64,000 bases of DNA from Hydrogenophaga aromaticivorans (GCF_013387465.1 NZ_VYGV01000028.1:248001-312000); one strand, 5' to 3'. Counted from the stretch's first letter, positions 19,960-29,551 are shown. Program-made: numbers and translations. Notes: generated by a model from the letters alone, not told the origin.

Positions 19960-21480
19960 ATGCGTGAGTCGTGGTTGGGCTGGCTCGTGCCCGCGTTGCT
20001 GTTGGTCAACCTGCTGCTGGTGCTGTGGCTTCTGCTTCGGCGCCGCCCCGTGGATGCCGGAGAACTGGCGCACCGCCAGGCGTTGCTGGCCACACTGCAA
20101 AGCCAGGGGCTGCAGACCACCCAGCGCATCGAGCGGGTGGAGAGCGAGCTGCGTCGGGAGATCGGCGAGAACGCGCGCGGCGGGCGGCAGGAAATCCAGC
20201 TGACCCTGGCGAGCTTCCAGGAAACCCTCACGCGCCAGGACGCCGAGGCGACCCGCACGCAGAACACGCAGCTCGACGCCTTTGCCCAGCAGTTGCTGCA
20301 GCTGCGCGGCACCTTGGGCGACACGCTGACCCTGCAGCTGCAGGCGATCAGCCTGGGCATGTCGCAGCAGGCGGCCGAAGCCACGCGCACGCAGAACGCG
20401 CAGATCGACGCCTTCGCGCAGCAGCTCGTGCAATTGCGCGGCACGCTGGGCGACACGCTGACGCGGCAATTGCAGGACATGAGCGAGGGCAACGCACGCC
20501 GGCTGGCTGAGATCCGCACCACGCTGGACGCCCAGCTCACCCAGCTGCAGCAGAACAACGCCGCCAAGCTGGACGAGATGCGCGCCACGGTGGACGAGAA
20601 GCTGCAGAGCACGCTGCAGGCCCGTCTGGGTGAGAGTTTCAAACAGGTGGCCGACCGGCTGGAACAGGTGCACAAGGGCCTGGGCGAGATGCAGACGCTG
20701 GCGCAGGGCGTGGGCGACCTGAAGCACCTGCTGACCAACGTGAAGACGCGTGGCATGTTTGGCGAGGCGCAGCTGGCCGCGCTGCTGGAGCAGGTGTTTG
20801 CGCCCGACCAGTACGCGACGCAGGTGGCCACGCGCCCGGGCAGCCGCAACGTGGTCGACTTCGCGATCAAGCTGCCGGGCCGGGGCGACGACGGCGCGCC
20901 GTGCTGGCTGCCGATCGACGCCAAGTTTCCGAACGAAGACTACGAGCGCCTGCTCGACGCGCAGCAGCGCGCCGATGTGGAAGGCGCCGAGCTGGCCGCG
21001 CGCGGACTGGAGCAGCGCATCAAGCTCGAAGCCAAAAGCATGGCCGACAAATACCTGGAGCCGCCGCACACCACCGACTTCGCGATCCTGTTCCTGCCCA
21101 CCGAAGGCCTGTACGCCGAGGTGCTGCGCCGCCCCGGGCTGATGGAGGTGCTGCAGCGCGAGTACCGCGTCACGCTGGCCGGGCCGACCACGCTCATGGC
21201 CATGCTCAATTCGCTGCAGATGGGCTTTCGCACGCTGGCGCTGGAAAAACGCAGCAGCGAGGTCTGGCAGGTGCTGGGCGCGGTCAAGACCGAGTTCGGC
21301 AAGTTCGGCGACGTGCTGGCCAAGGTGAAGAGCCAGACCCAGACCGTGCTCAACACGCTGGACAGTGCCGAAACGCGCAGCCGAGCCATGGGCCGGGCGC
21401 TCAAGGCGGTCGAGGCCCTGCCGCAGGAACAGGCCAGCGCGTTGCTGCCGCTGGACCCCACCGATCCTGGAGACGCTTGA
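19960..21480 (+). CDS. rmuC: DNA recombination protein RmuC
   Basis: RmuC family protein implicated in limiting inversions between short repeats. 506 residues: an N-terminal membrane anchor (WLGWLVPALLLVNLLLVLWL), a long coiled coil (about 30-240) and the C-terminal nuclease-like RmuC domain (LKHLLTNVKTRGMFGEAQL, PIDAKFPNEDYERL, AILFLPTEGLYAEVLRR). The ATG at 19960 sits after a GGGGG stretch and places the anchor at the very N-terminus; an upstream ATG at 19918 would add 14 residues. The coiled coil carries a 44-residue tandem duplication. It overlaps the following MFS gene. Confidence 0.92.
   Translation: MRESWLGWLVPALLLVNLLLVLWLLLRRRPVDAGELAHRQALLATLQSQGLQTTQRIERVESELRREIGENARGGRQEIQLTLASFQETLTRQDAEATRTQNTQLDAFAQQLLQLRGTLGDTLTLQLQAISLGMSQQAAEATRTQNAQIDAFAQQLVQLRGTLGDTLTRQLQDMSEGNARRLAEIRTTLDAQLTQLQQNNAAKLDEMRATVDEKLQSTLQARLGESFKQVADRLEQVHKGLGEMQTLAQGVGDLKHLLTNVKTRGMFGEAQLAALLEQVFAPDQYATQVATRPGSRNVVDFAIKLPGRGDDGAPCWLPIDAKFPNEDYERLLDAQQRADVEGAELAARGLEQRIKLEAKSMADKYLEPPHTTDFAILFLPTEGLYAEVLRRPGLMEVLQREYRVTLAGPTTLMAMLNSLQMGFRTLALEKRSSEVWQVLGAVKTEFGKFGDVLAKVKSQTQTVLNTLDSAETRSRAMGRALKAVEALPQEQASALLPLDPTDPGDA
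20245..20508 (+). repeat. 44-codon tandem duplication inside rmuC coiled coil
   Basis: Two adjacent 132-base units, 20245-20376 and 20377-20508. Both encode EATRTQNxQ(L/I)DAFAQQL then QLRGTLGDTLTxQLQ; the second halves have diverged. The period of 44 residues equals four 11-residue (hendecad) coiled-coil turns, so the coil is lengthened without losing its register. Confidence 0.85.
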
Positions 21481-22649
21481 AACCCGCGTTGCGCAGTGGT
21501 CTCGCGCGGCTGATCGCGGCGCAGGTTTCGCTGCATGCCTGCATGACCGGCTTTCGCATGGCCGCGCCGCTCATGGCGCTGCGCGAAGGGCACAGCCCGG
21601 CTGCGGTGGGCATGCTGCTGGCCTTGTTCGCGCTGGCCCAGGTGTTTCTCGCCTTGCCCGCCGGGCGCTACGCCGACCGACGCGGTCTCAGGAAACCGGT
21701 GATGCTGGCGGTGGGGGTGGCCATGGCGGGCGCCGCACTCGCCGTGGCCTTCCCGGTGTTTGGCGTGTTGTGTGTCACGGCGCTGACTTGCGGCGCGGCC
21801 ACGGGCCTGGCCATGATCGCGCTGCAGCGCCACGTGGGGCGCTTGGCCACGAACCCGACCGAACTCAAGCAGGTGTTCAGCTGGATGGCCATCGGACCGT
21901 CCATTTCCAACTTTCTTGGACCCTTTGCCGCGGGCCTGCTGATCGACGCCTGGGGCTTCCGGGCGGCCTTCCTGCTGCTGGCCTTGCTGCCGTCGCTGGC
22001 CTGGTTCTGGGTGCGGGGCACGGTGGAACACGAACCGGTGGCGCCGGCCCTGCGCAACACCAGCGGATCGTCGTGGAACCTGCTGCGCGAACGGGCGTTT
22101 CGTCGGTTGATGCTGATCAACTGGATGTTGTCCTCGTGCTGGGATGTGCACACCTTCCTGGTACCCGTAATGGGTCACGAACGGGGACTGAGCGCCACGG
22201 TGATCGGCGCCATCCTCGGGGTGTTTGCACTGGCCGCCACGGCCGTCCGGCTCGCCATGCCCTGGCTGGCCGCGCACCTGCGCGAGTCGGTGGTGATCGG
22301 CACGGCCATGGTGTCGACCGCCTTGCTGTTTGCCCTCTATCCGCTGGTTCAGGCGGCCTGGGCCATGGGCTTGCTGTCGATCCTTCTGGGCGTGGCGCTG
22401 GGTTCGGTGCAACCCATGATCATGAGCACGCTGCACCAGATCACCCCCCACCACCGCCATGGCGAGGCACTGGGCTTGCGCGCCATGGCGATCAACGGCT
22501 CCAGTGTGGTGATGCCGTTGCTGTTTGGGTCGGTGGGGGCGCTGGTCGGCATGGCCAGCGTGTTCTGGGCCGTCGGTGCGGTGGTGGGGCTGGGTTCCCG
22601 CCTGGCCTGGACGCAGGTCACGCCGGGCGAAGCGGTGAACAGGCCTTAG
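21477..22649 (+). CDS. MFS transporter (sugar-efflux-like)
   Basis: 390-residue permease starting at a TTG (21477) that overlaps the rmuC stop (TTGA). Twelve spans are predicted, with the motif-A loop GRYADRRGLRKPVMLAVG between helices 2 and 3 and FSWMAIGPSISNFLGPFAAG in helix 5. Substrate unknown. The overlap with rmuC indicates co-translation. It ends 13 bases before the convergent TetR gene. Confidence 0.82.
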   Translation: MKPALRSGLARLIAAQVSLHACMTGFRMAAPLMALREGHSPAAVGMLLALFALAQVFLALPAGRYADRRGLRKPVMLAVGVAMAGAALAVAFPVFGVLCVTALTCGAATGLAMIALQRHVGRLATNPTELKQVFSWMAIGPSISNFLGPFAAGLLIDAWGFRAAFLLLALLPSLAWFWVRGTVEHEPVAPALRNTSGSSWNLLRERAFRRLMLINWMLSSCWDVHTFLVPVMGHERGLSATVIGAILGVFALAATAVRLAMPWLAAHLRESVVIGTAMVSTALLFALYPLVQAAWAMGLLSILLGVALGSVQPMIMSTLHQITPHHRHGEALGLRAMAINGSSVVMPLLFGSVGALVGMASVFWAVGAVVGLGSRLAWTQVTPGEAVNRP

Positions 22650-22662
22650 CGGGCCATGGTGT

Positions 22663-23376
22663 TCACGGGTGCTCTGCCGGCTCAGGCAGCGCGGCACCTG
22701 AAACGGCCGCTGCGCGCACCGGTGCCGGCCGACGTGGTGCCCGGGCGCCCGACTGACTGAAGCCCAGACCGCTCAGGTAGGTGTCGACCAACTGCCGGCC
22801 GCAACGCCGGAGGTCGAACGCCTGGGTGTCGAGCAACCAGTTCTGGATCAGGCCGTCAATCATCACGTGCAGCCCCAGCGCTGCGCACTGCACCGGGACG
22901 GCAAGCGTCATGCCCTGGTGGTCTGCCGCCGAGCGCAACACTTTGGCGGTCTGCTGCACGCACTCGTTGCGACCCTGAAGGTGGCGCGCGCGCACCGCGT
23001 GCATTTCGTCGTTGTATTCCACTTGCAGGGTCGCGATCTCGAACACGCGCCGCGTCTGCTCGTCGGTGGCGGCCTTGTGCAGCGCATGCGCAATGGCGTC
23101 GCGCAGCGGTTGCAGCGGGTTGTCGAGGGCGGAGGCCTTTTTCCCTATGCCTGCCAGGGTTTCTTCCAGTGGCAAAGTGACGCGTTCCATCATCGCGTTG
23201 AATAGATCGGCTTTGTCCTTGAAGTGCCAGTAGATGGCGCCTCGGGTTGTGCCGGCGGCCACGGCAATGTCGTTGAGCGAGGTGCGTGAAACGCCGCGCT
23301 CCTGAAACAGGTGCTCGGCTGCGTCAAGCAGGCTGTGGCGTGTGGCCTCGGCATCGGCTTTGGTGCGGCGAACCAT
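22663..23376 (-). CDS. TetR family repressor of the adjacent RND efflux operon
   Basis: 237 residues with an N-terminal TetR HTH (SLNDIAVAAGTTRGAIYWHF, about 33-52) and a TtgR/AcrR-like C-terminal ligand domain (MMERVTLPLEETLAGI onward). It is divergent from the efflux operon. A 28-bp operator lies in between, 56 bases upstream of its own ATG, so it probably represses both itself and acrAB. The ATG at 23376 is preferred over longer in-frame starts because those would run through the operator. The C-terminal tail is unusually Pro/Ala-rich. Confidence 0.9.
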   Translation of the reverse strand: MVRRTKADAEATRHSLLDAAEHLFQERGVSRTSLNDIAVAAGTTRGAIYWHFKDKADLFNAMMERVTLPLEETLAGIGKKASALDNPLQPLRDAIAHALHKAATDEQTRRVFEIATLQVEYNDEMHAVRARHLQGRNECVQQTAKVLRSAADHQGMTLAVPVQCAALGLHVMIDGLIQNWLLDTQAFDLRRCGRQLVDTYLSGLGFSQSGARAPRRPAPVRAAAVSGAALPEPAEHP

Positions 23377-23432
23377 GTCATGTCTCCTGTCGAATGTCCC
23401 CATGTGAAGATGGGGACTTGTGTCTGATCGAC

Positions 23433-23460
23433 TATACATACATTCAAGGATGTATGTATA
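23433..23460. promoter_or_regulatory. AcrR/TtgR-type operator
   Basis: Perfect inverted repeat with 11-bp arms TATACATACAT / ATGTATGTATA around a 6-base centre (TCAAGG). The inner 24 bp have the TACATACAT-N6-ATGTATGTA form known for E. coli AcrR. Located between the divergent tetR and efflux genes. Confidence 0.85.
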
Positions 23461-23555
23461 CTTCGACCCTTCGTCTTCGTTGGTTATCCCCGCGATGGCC
23501 ATGCCGGCCGCTTTTTTTCAAGCGGCTCCCCGATTTCATGTCTCCAAGGATTCCC

Positions 23556-24842
23556 ATGCCTGCTCAGAGTCCCCAGCCTTCCGATTTGTTCAAACCCTCG
23601 CTGGCGACTCCCGGTCGGTCGGCGTCGTGGGTCCGCCGCCTGTCGGTGATCTCCGTGGCCGTGCTGCTGGTCGCCTGTGGCAAGGCCGAGGCGCCCGCCG
23701 CGGCGCCGCCGGGTGGCGGCATGCCGGCTCCCGAAGTTGGCGTGGTCACGGTGGCGCCGGGTGACGTGGGCTTGCAGACGGAGTTGCCGGGCCGGCTGGA
23801 GGCCTCGCGTGTGGCGCAGGTGCGGGCTCGGGCGGCGGGCATCCTGCAGCAGCGCCTGTTCAAGGAAGGCAGCGACGTGAAGGCTGGCCAGGCGCTGTTC
23901 CGCATTGATGCGGCGCCCTACCAGGCCACGTTGCAGAGCGCGCGGGCCGGTCTGGCGCGGGCCGAGGCCAACCTCGCCCAGGCGTCGGCCCTGGCCGCGC
24001 GCTACAAGCCGCTGGTGGCAGAAAACGCCATCAGCCAGCAGGAATTCGCGAACGCCGAAGCCGCCCAGAAAGCCGCCGAGGCCGATGTGGCCGTGGCCAG
24101 GGCTGCGGTGCAGACGGCTGGCATCAACCTGGGTTACGCCAATGTCACGGCGCCGATCGGTGGCCGCATCGGCCGCGCCCTGGTAACCGAGGGCGCCCTG
24201 GTGGGCCAGGGCGAAGCGACACCGCTGGCCTTGATCCAGCAGGTGGACCCGCTGTTTGTGAACTTCACCCAGTCCGCCGCCGAAGCCATGAAGCTGCAGC
24301 GCGCGCTGGCCAGTGGCCAGCTCAAGGGGGCCGGCGCTGGCGCGGCCAGCGTTCGTGTGGTGCTGGAAGACGGCAGCGAATACGCCAAGCCGGGACGCCT
24401 GCTGTTCTCGGACCTCACGGTCGATCCCACCACCGGGCAGGTGACGCTGCGTGCCGAGGTGCCCAACCCCGGTGGCACGTTGCTGCCTGGGCTGTATGTG
24501 CGTGTGCGCCTGGAGCAGGCCACGGCGCGCGACGCCATCTCGTTGCCGCAGCAGGCGGTCACGCGTTCCGCTCAGGGCGACTCGGTCCAAGTCGTGGCGG
24601 CCGACGGCAAGATCGAGAAGCGCACGGTGAAGATTGGCGGCCAGCAGAACGGGAAATGGGTGGTGCTGGACGGTCTGAAGGCCGGTGAGCAGGTGATGGT
24701 GGACGGCTTCCAGAAGCTGCAGATGATGCCGCCGGGCACACCGGTCAAGGCCGTGCCCTGGCAGGCGCCGGGCGCTGCTCCGGTCACGCCAGCCGCTGCC
24801 GCTGCTCCGGCCGAAGCCCCGGCTCCGGCTGCGTCGAAGTAA
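23556..24842 (+). CDS. acrA: RND efflux periplasmic adaptor (membrane fusion lipoprotein)
   Basis: 428-residue HlyD/AcrA family adaptor joining inner-membrane pump and outer-membrane channel. Lipobox VLLVAC|GK near residue 40, the lipoyl-like halves (VAQVRARAAGILQQRLFKEG and APIGGRIGRALV), a helical hairpin, the beta-barrel domain and a Pro/Ala-rich tail. The ATG at 23556 has an AAGGA ribosome-binding site six bases upstream. Operon with acrB (12 bases apart) and the channel gene. Expected to be derepressed when ligand releases the TetR protein from the operator. Confidence 0.92.
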   Translation: MPAQSPQPSDLFKPSLATPGRSASWVRRLSVISVAVLLVACGKAEAPAAAPPGGGMPAPEVGVVTVAPGDVGLQTELPGRLEASRVAQVRARAAGILQQRLFKEGSDVKAGQALFRIDAAPYQATLQSARAGLARAEANLAQASALAARYKPLVAENAISQQEFANAEAAQKAAEADVAVARAAVQTAGINLGYANVTAPIGGRIGRALVTEGALVGQGEATPLALIQQVDPLFVNFTQSAAEAMKLQRALASGQLKGAGAGAASVRVVLEDGSEYAKPGRLLFSDLTVDPTTGQVTLRAEVPNPGGTLLPGLYVRVRLEQATARDAISLPQQAVTRSAQGDSVQVVAADGKIEKRTVKIGGQQNGKWVVLDGLKAGEQVMVDGFQKLQMMPPGTPVKAVPWQAPGAAPVTPAAAAAPAEAPAPAASK

Positions 24843-24854
24843 GGAGCGCCCGAC

Positions 24855-27800
24855 ATGGCGAAATTCTTCATCGACAGGCCCATCTTTGCGTGGGTGATCG
24901 CGCTCTTCATCATGGTGCTGGGCGCTGTGTCCATCACCCAGCTGCCGATCGCGCAGTACCCACCGGTGGCACCGCCGTCCATCGTCATCAACACCACCTA
25001 CCCGGGTGCCTCGGCCAGGACGCTGGAAGACAGCGTCTTGTCGGTCATCGAGCAGGAAATGAACGGCTCGCCCGGCCTGATCTACATGGAAGCCGTGGCG
25101 CAGGCCAACGGCACCGGCAGCATCACGCTGAGTTTCGAGCCCGGCACCAACGCCGATCTGGCGCAGGTGGACGTGCAGAACAGGCTCTCGCGGGCCACGC
25201 CGCGCCTGCCCTCGGCGGTGACGCAGCAGGGCGTGAAGGTGGACAAGTCGCGCAACAACTTCCTGCTGTTCACGATCCTCTCCAGCAAAGACCCGGCCTG
25301 GGACCCGGTGGCCCTGGGTGACTACGCGTCGCGCAGCATCGTGCCCGAACTGCAGCGTCTGCCCGGCGTGGGTCAGGCCCAGCTGTTCGGCACCGAGCGC
25401 GCCATGCGCGTCTGGATCGATCCGGCCAAGTTGCTGGGGTTCAACCTGAGCGCGGCCGACGTGACCAACGCCATCCGCGCGCAGAACGCGCAGGTGTCGG
25501 CCGGTGAAATCGGCGCGCTGCCCAACGTCGCGGGCCAGAGCATCGCCGCCACCGTGGTGGTCAATGGCCAGCTTGGCAGCGTGGAACAGTTCGGCAACAT
25601 CGTGCTGCGTGCCAGCAGCGACGGCGCCACCGTGCGCCTGAAAGACGTGGCCCGCATCGAGCTCGGTGCCCAGGCCTACGCCACCTCGGCGCGCCTGAAC
25701 GGCACGCCATCTACGGGTATCGGTGTGCAGCTTTCGCCGAGCGGCAACGCGCTGGCCACGGCCGAAGCGGTGCGCGAGAAGATGGCGGAACTGGAGAAGT
25801 TTTTCCCCGCGGGCATGACCTGGGCCATCCCTTACGACAGCTCGCGCTTCGTGAAAATCTCCATCCAGCAGGTGGCCGTGACGTTGGCCGAAGCGGTGGC
25901 GCTGGTGTTCCTGGTGATGTTCCTGTTCCTGCAGAACTGGCGCTACACGCTGATTCCGACCCTGGTGGTGCCGGTGGCGCTGCTGGGCACGTTCGCCGGC
26001 CTGATGGCCCTGGGCTTCTCGATCAACGTGCTCACCATGTTCGGCATGGTGCTGGTGATCGGCATCGTGGTGGACGACGCCATCGTGGTGGTGGAGAACG
26101 TCGAACGCATCATGAGTGAAGAAGGCCTGCCGCCGTTGCAGGCGACGCGCAAGGCCATGGGCCAGATCTCGGGCGCCATCATCGGCGTGACCGTGGTGCT
26201 GATCTCGGTGTTCGTGCCGCTGGCGTTTTTCAGCGGTTCGGTGGGCAACATCTACCGCCAGTTCGCAGCGGTGATGGGCATGTCCATCGGCTTCTCGGCC
26301 TTCATGGCGCTCTCGCTCACGCCCGCACTCTGTGCCACGTTGCTCAAGCCGGTGGAGGCGGGGCATGCCCACGCCAAGACCGGCTTCTTCGGCTGGTTCA
26401 ACCGCGGTTTTTCCCGCACCGCCAAAGGCTATGAAGGTGGCGTGGCGAAACTGCTGCCGCGCGCCGGCCGCACGCTGCTGATCTACGTCGCCATCGTGGC
26501 CGCCGCGGCCGTGGTCTACATGCGCCTGCCGACCTCGTTCCTGCCCAACGAAGACCAGGGTAACTTGCTGGTCAACGTGCAGCTGCCACCGGGTGCGACG
26601 CAGGAGCGCACGCTGGCCGTGATGAAGCAGGTCGAAGGCTTCATGCTTCAGCAGCCGGAGGTGCAGAGCATGGTCGGCGTGCTGGGCTTCAGCTTCTCGG
26701 GCCAGGGCCAGAACGCCGCGCTCGCGTTCGTCACGCTCAAGGACTGGTCCGAACGCTCGGGCGAAGGCAGCGCGGCCCAGGCCGTGGCCGGCCGGGCTTT
26801 CGGTGCGCTGTCGGGCATCCGCGATGCGTTCATCTTCCCGCTGAGCCCGCCGCCCATTCCCGAGCTCGGGGCTTCGTCGGGCTTCAGCTTCCGGCTGCAG
26901 GACCGTGCCGGCCGAGGCAGTGAAGCGCTGCTGTCGGCGCGCAACCAGATGCTGGGCATGGCCTCGCAGAGCAAGCTGCTGACGCAGGTGCGCCCGGACG
27001 GTCTGGAAGACGCGCCGCAGCTGCAGATCGACATCGACCGCGAGAAGGCCAACGCCCTGGGGGTCGGATTCGATGCGATCAGTGGCGCCATCGGCACCGC
27101 GCTGGGTTCCAGCTACGTCAACGACTTCCCGAACGCGGGTCGCCTGCAGCGGGTGGTGGTGCAGGCCGATGCCACGGCGCGCATGCAGCCCGAAGACCTG
27201 TTGCGCATCAACGTGCTCAACAGCAAGGCGCAGGCGGTTCCGCTGTCGGCCTTTGCCACCACGCGCTGGATCACCGGCCCGATGCAGACCGTGCGCTACA
27301 ACGGCTACCCGTCGATGCGCATCAGCGGCAGCGCCGCGCCGGGCGTGAGCACCGGCCAGGCCATGGCCGAGATGGAAGCGCTGGCGGGCAAGCTGCCGCA
27401 GGGCTTCGGCTTTGAATGGACGGGTCAGTCGCGCGAAGAAAAGCTCGCCGGTTCGCAGGCCATGATCCTCTACGCCTTCGCCATCCTGGCGGTGTTCCTC
27501 GCGCTCGCCGCCTTGTACGAAAGCTGGTCGATCCCGCTGGCCGTGGTGCTGGTGGTGCCGCTGGGTGTGCTCGGTGTGCTGCTGTCGACGCTGCTGCGGG
27601 GCTATTCGAACGACGTCTACTTCCAGGTGGGCCTGATCACCATCATCGGTCTGTCGGCGAAGAACGCGATCCTGATCATCGAGTTCGCCAAGGACCTGCA
27701 GGCGCAGGGCAAGAGCGTGATCGAAGCGGCGCTGGCCGCGGCCCACATCCGGTTCCGCCCGATCATCATGACCTCGCTGGCGTTCACGCTGGGTGTGTTG

Positions 27801-28001
27801 CCGCTGGCGCTGGCCACCGGCGCGGGCTCGGCCAGCCAGCGCGCCATCGGCACCGGCGTCATCGGCGGCATGCTCACGGGCACTGTGCTGGCGGTGGTGT
27901 TCGTGCCGATCTTTTTTGTGGTGGTGCGCACCTTGTTCAAGGGCAGCGATCGACAGCACCGTCGGGAAGCCGAAGAAGCCGAACACCATGGAGTGCATTG
28001 A
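24855..28001 (+). CDS. acrB: RND multidrug efflux pump, inner-membrane subunit
   Basis: 1048-residue HAE1-family proton-driven transporter. N-terminus MAKFFIDRPIFAWVIALFIM, proton-relay Asp407/Asp408 in GIVVDDAIVVVEN (same numbering as E. coli AcrB) and the Lys of GLSAKNAILIIEF in the second half. The duplicated 6+6 span topology with two large periplasmic loops is evident. It exports drugs, solvents or dyes together with the adaptor and the outer-membrane channel. A palindromic repeat separates it from the channel gene. Confidence 0.94.
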   Translation: MAKFFIDRPIFAWVIALFIMVLGAVSITQLPIAQYPPVAPPSIVINTTYPGASARTLEDSVLSVIEQEMNGSPGLIYMEAVAQANGTGSITLSFEPGTNADLAQVDVQNRLSRATPRLPSAVTQQGVKVDKSRNNFLLFTILSSKDPAWDPVALGDYASRSIVPELQRLPGVGQAQLFGTERAMRVWIDPAKLLGFNLSAADVTNAIRAQNAQVSAGEIGALPNVAGQSIAATVVVNGQLGSVEQFGNIVLRASSDGATVRLKDVARIELGAQAYATSARLNGTPSTGIGVQLSPSGNALATAEAVREKMAELEKFFPAGMTWAIPYDSSRFVKISIQQVAVTLAEAVALVFLVMFLFLQNWRYTLIPTLVVPVALLGTFAGLMALGFSINVLTMFGMVLVIGIVVDDAIVVVENVERIMSEEGLPPLQATRKAMGQISGAIIGVTVVLISVFVPLAFFSGSVGNIYRQFAAVMGMSIGFSAFMALSLTPALCATLLKPVEAGHAHAKTGFFGWFNRGFSRTAKGYEGGVAKLLPRAGRTLLIYVAIVAAAAVVYMRLPTSFLPNEDQGNLLVNVQLPPGATQERTLAVMKQVEGFMLQQPEVQSMVGVLGFSFSGQGQNAALAFVTLKDWSERSGEGSAAQAVAGRAFGALSGIRDAFIFPLSPPPIPELGASSGFSFRLQDRAGRGSEALLSARNQMLGMASQSKLLTQVRPDGLEDAPQLQIDIDREKANALGVGFDAISGAIGTALGSSYVNDFPNAGRLQRVVVQADATARMQPEDLLRINVLNSKAQAVPLSAFATTRWITGPMQTVRYNGYPSMRISGSAAPGVSTGQAMAEMEALAGKLPQGFGFEWTGQSREEKLAGSQAMILYAFAILAVFLALAALYESWSIPLAVVLVVPLGVLGVLLSTLLRGYSNDVYFQVGLITIIGLSAKNAILIIEFAKDLQAQGKSVIEAALAAAHIRFRPIIMTSLAFTLGVLPLALATGAGSASQRAIGTGVIGGMLTGTVLAVVFVPIFFVVVRTLFKGSDRQHRREAEEAEHHGVH

Positions 28002-28031
28002 GATGGAACACCCCCGCCGCGCTGCGCGCGA

Positions 28032-28091
28032 CCCCCTCAAGGGGGCGGCACTGGCCGTCCGGCAAAGCCGGCCCGGCGGTGCCCTGGATGG
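28032..28091 (+). repeat. Palindromic intergenic element, copy 1
   Basis: Between the pump and the channel gene: a hairpin CCCCC-TCAA-GGGGG (28032-28045), then a second nested hairpin with outer arms GGCAC (28047-28051) and GTGCC (28079-28083) and inner arms CCGGC-AAA-GCCGG (28059-28071), followed by CTGGATGG (28084-28091). The same architecture recurs at 29552-29612. Confidence 0.75.
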
Positions 28092-28145
28092 CGCTTCTTC
28101 TTTCGTTGCGTCGTGTCTTTCTCGATACGCGCTGGAGCCACTGAC

Positions 28146-29534
28146 ATGATTTCTACTCTCAATATGCGCCGCAGCGCACTGGCCCTGGCGGTCCTGACGC
28201 TGGCCGGCTGCTCCTTCATCCCCACCTACGAGCGTCCGGCCGCGCCGGTTGCCGCAGCATGGTCCGGCGTGACGCCGGTGGCCGCGGCGACGCCGGCCGC
28301 CGAGGTTGCGTGGGCGGACTTCGTGAGCGATGCGCGCCTGCGCGAACTCATCGGTCTGGCGATCAAGAACAACCGCGACCTGCGCGTCGCCACGCTGAAC
28401 ATCGAGCAGGTGCGTGCGCAGTACCAGATCCGCCGCGCCGACCAGTTCCCCACGCTGAACCTCGCCGCCACGGGCAGCCGTGAGAGCAATGCCGACGACA
28501 GCATCACCAGCCTGTACACGGCGGGGCTGGCGATGAGCGGCTGGGAGATCGACTTTTTCGGTCGGATCGCCAGCCTGAAGGAAGTGGCCCTGGCCCAGTA
28601 CCTGGCCAGCGAAGAAGCGCGCCACGCGGCGCAGACCAGCCTGGTGGCCTCGGTCGCCAGCACCTGGCTGAGCCTGCAGGCCAGCGACGAACTGCTGGCG
28701 CTGACGCAGCGAACGCTCGCCACGCGCCGGGATTCGCTGCGCCTGACCAAGCTGCGCTTTGACAACGGCGCCACGTCAGCGCTGGACCTGCGCCAGGCCG
28801 AGTCGCTGACCGCGGCGGCCGAGTCCGCGCTGGCCCAGCAGCAGCGCCAGCGCGCGCTGGACCTCAACGCGCTTACGCTGCTGGTGGGTCAACCGCTGCC
28901 CGCCGCGCTGGCCGATCCGGCCAAGGACGCGGTGACCACGCAACCGCTGTTCCGCGACCTGCCCGCCGGCCTGCCGTCGGACCTGCTCACCCGCCGGGCG
29001 GACATCCGCCAGGCCGAGCAGACGCTGATCGCGGCGAACGCCAACATCGGTGCGGCGCGCGCGGCGTTTTTTCCGCGCATCTCGCTCACCGCCAGCGTGG
29101 GATCGGCCAGCAGCGAACTCTCGGGTCTGTTCAAGGGCGGTTCCTGGGGCTTCTCGCTGGCGCCGCAGGCCCTGCTGCCCATCTTTGATGCGGGCCGCAA
29201 CCGGGCCGGCCTGGAGTCGGCCCGGGTGGGTCGGGAGATGGCGGTGGCGCAGTACGAAAAGGCCATCCAGACGGCTTTCCGCGAAGTGGCCGATGCGCTC
29301 GCCGGACGCGCCACGCTGGGCGAGCAACTGCGCGCCCAGCAGGCCCAGGCCACGGCCGAGGCCGAGCGTTTCCGCCTGGCGGAGCTGCGCTACCGCAACG
29401 GCGTGGCCAGCTTCCTCGACGTGCTGGATGCGCAGCGTTCGCTGTTCAGCACCCAGCAGGCCCTGACGCAGACGCGACTGGCCCAGCAGCAGAACCAGGT
29501 CGCCCTCTACAAGGCGCTCGGCGGCGGATACTGA
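28146..29534 (+). CDS. Outer-membrane efflux channel lipoprotein (OprM/TolC-like, NodT family)
   Basis: 462-residue outer membrane factor. Lipobox TLAGC at about residue 22, the motif FIPTYERPAAPVAAAW after it, and two repeats of the OEP domain (AQYQIRRADQFPTLNLAATGS and IGAARAAFFPRISLTASVGS). ATG 28146 gives a complete lipoprotein signal. Third gene of the efflux operon, after a 144-base gap holding a palindromic repeat that may attenuate or stabilise the message. Confidence 0.92.
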   Translation: MISTLNMRRSALALAVLTLAGCSFIPTYERPAAPVAAAWSGVTPVAAATPAAEVAWADFVSDARLRELIGLAIKNNRDLRVATLNIEQVRAQYQIRRADQFPTLNLAATGSRESNADDSITSLYTAGLAMSGWEIDFFGRIASLKEVALAQYLASEEARHAAQTSLVASVASTWLSLQASDELLALTQRTLATRRDSLRLTKLRFDNGATSALDLRQAESLTAAAESALAQQQRQRALDLNALTLLVGQPLPAALADPAKDAVTTQPLFRDLPAGLPSDLLTRRADIRQAEQTLIAANANIGAARAAFFPRISLTASVGSASSELSGLFKGGSWGFSLAPQALLPIFDAGRNRAGLESARVGREMAVAQYEKAIQTAFREVADALAGRATLGEQLRAQQAQATAEAERFRLAELRYRNGVASFLDVLDAQRSLFSTQQALTQTRLAQQQNQVALYKALGGGY

Positions 29535-29551
29535 CCCCCCCTGTGCCGCTT

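Noticed and set aside
20901..21476. N-terminal extension of the MFS gene at 21477 back to 20901
   Set aside because: The extension lies out of frame inside rmuC and is Arg/Ala-rich; the TTG overlapping the rmuC stop gives a normal permease N-terminus.
23484..28625. Very long (1713-codon) open frame antisense to the efflux operon
   Set aside because: Codon-position GC bias in a high-GC genome leaves antisense frames open; the plus strand has three clear efflux genes with motifs, and the antisense protein is His/Arg/Gln-rich with no domain.
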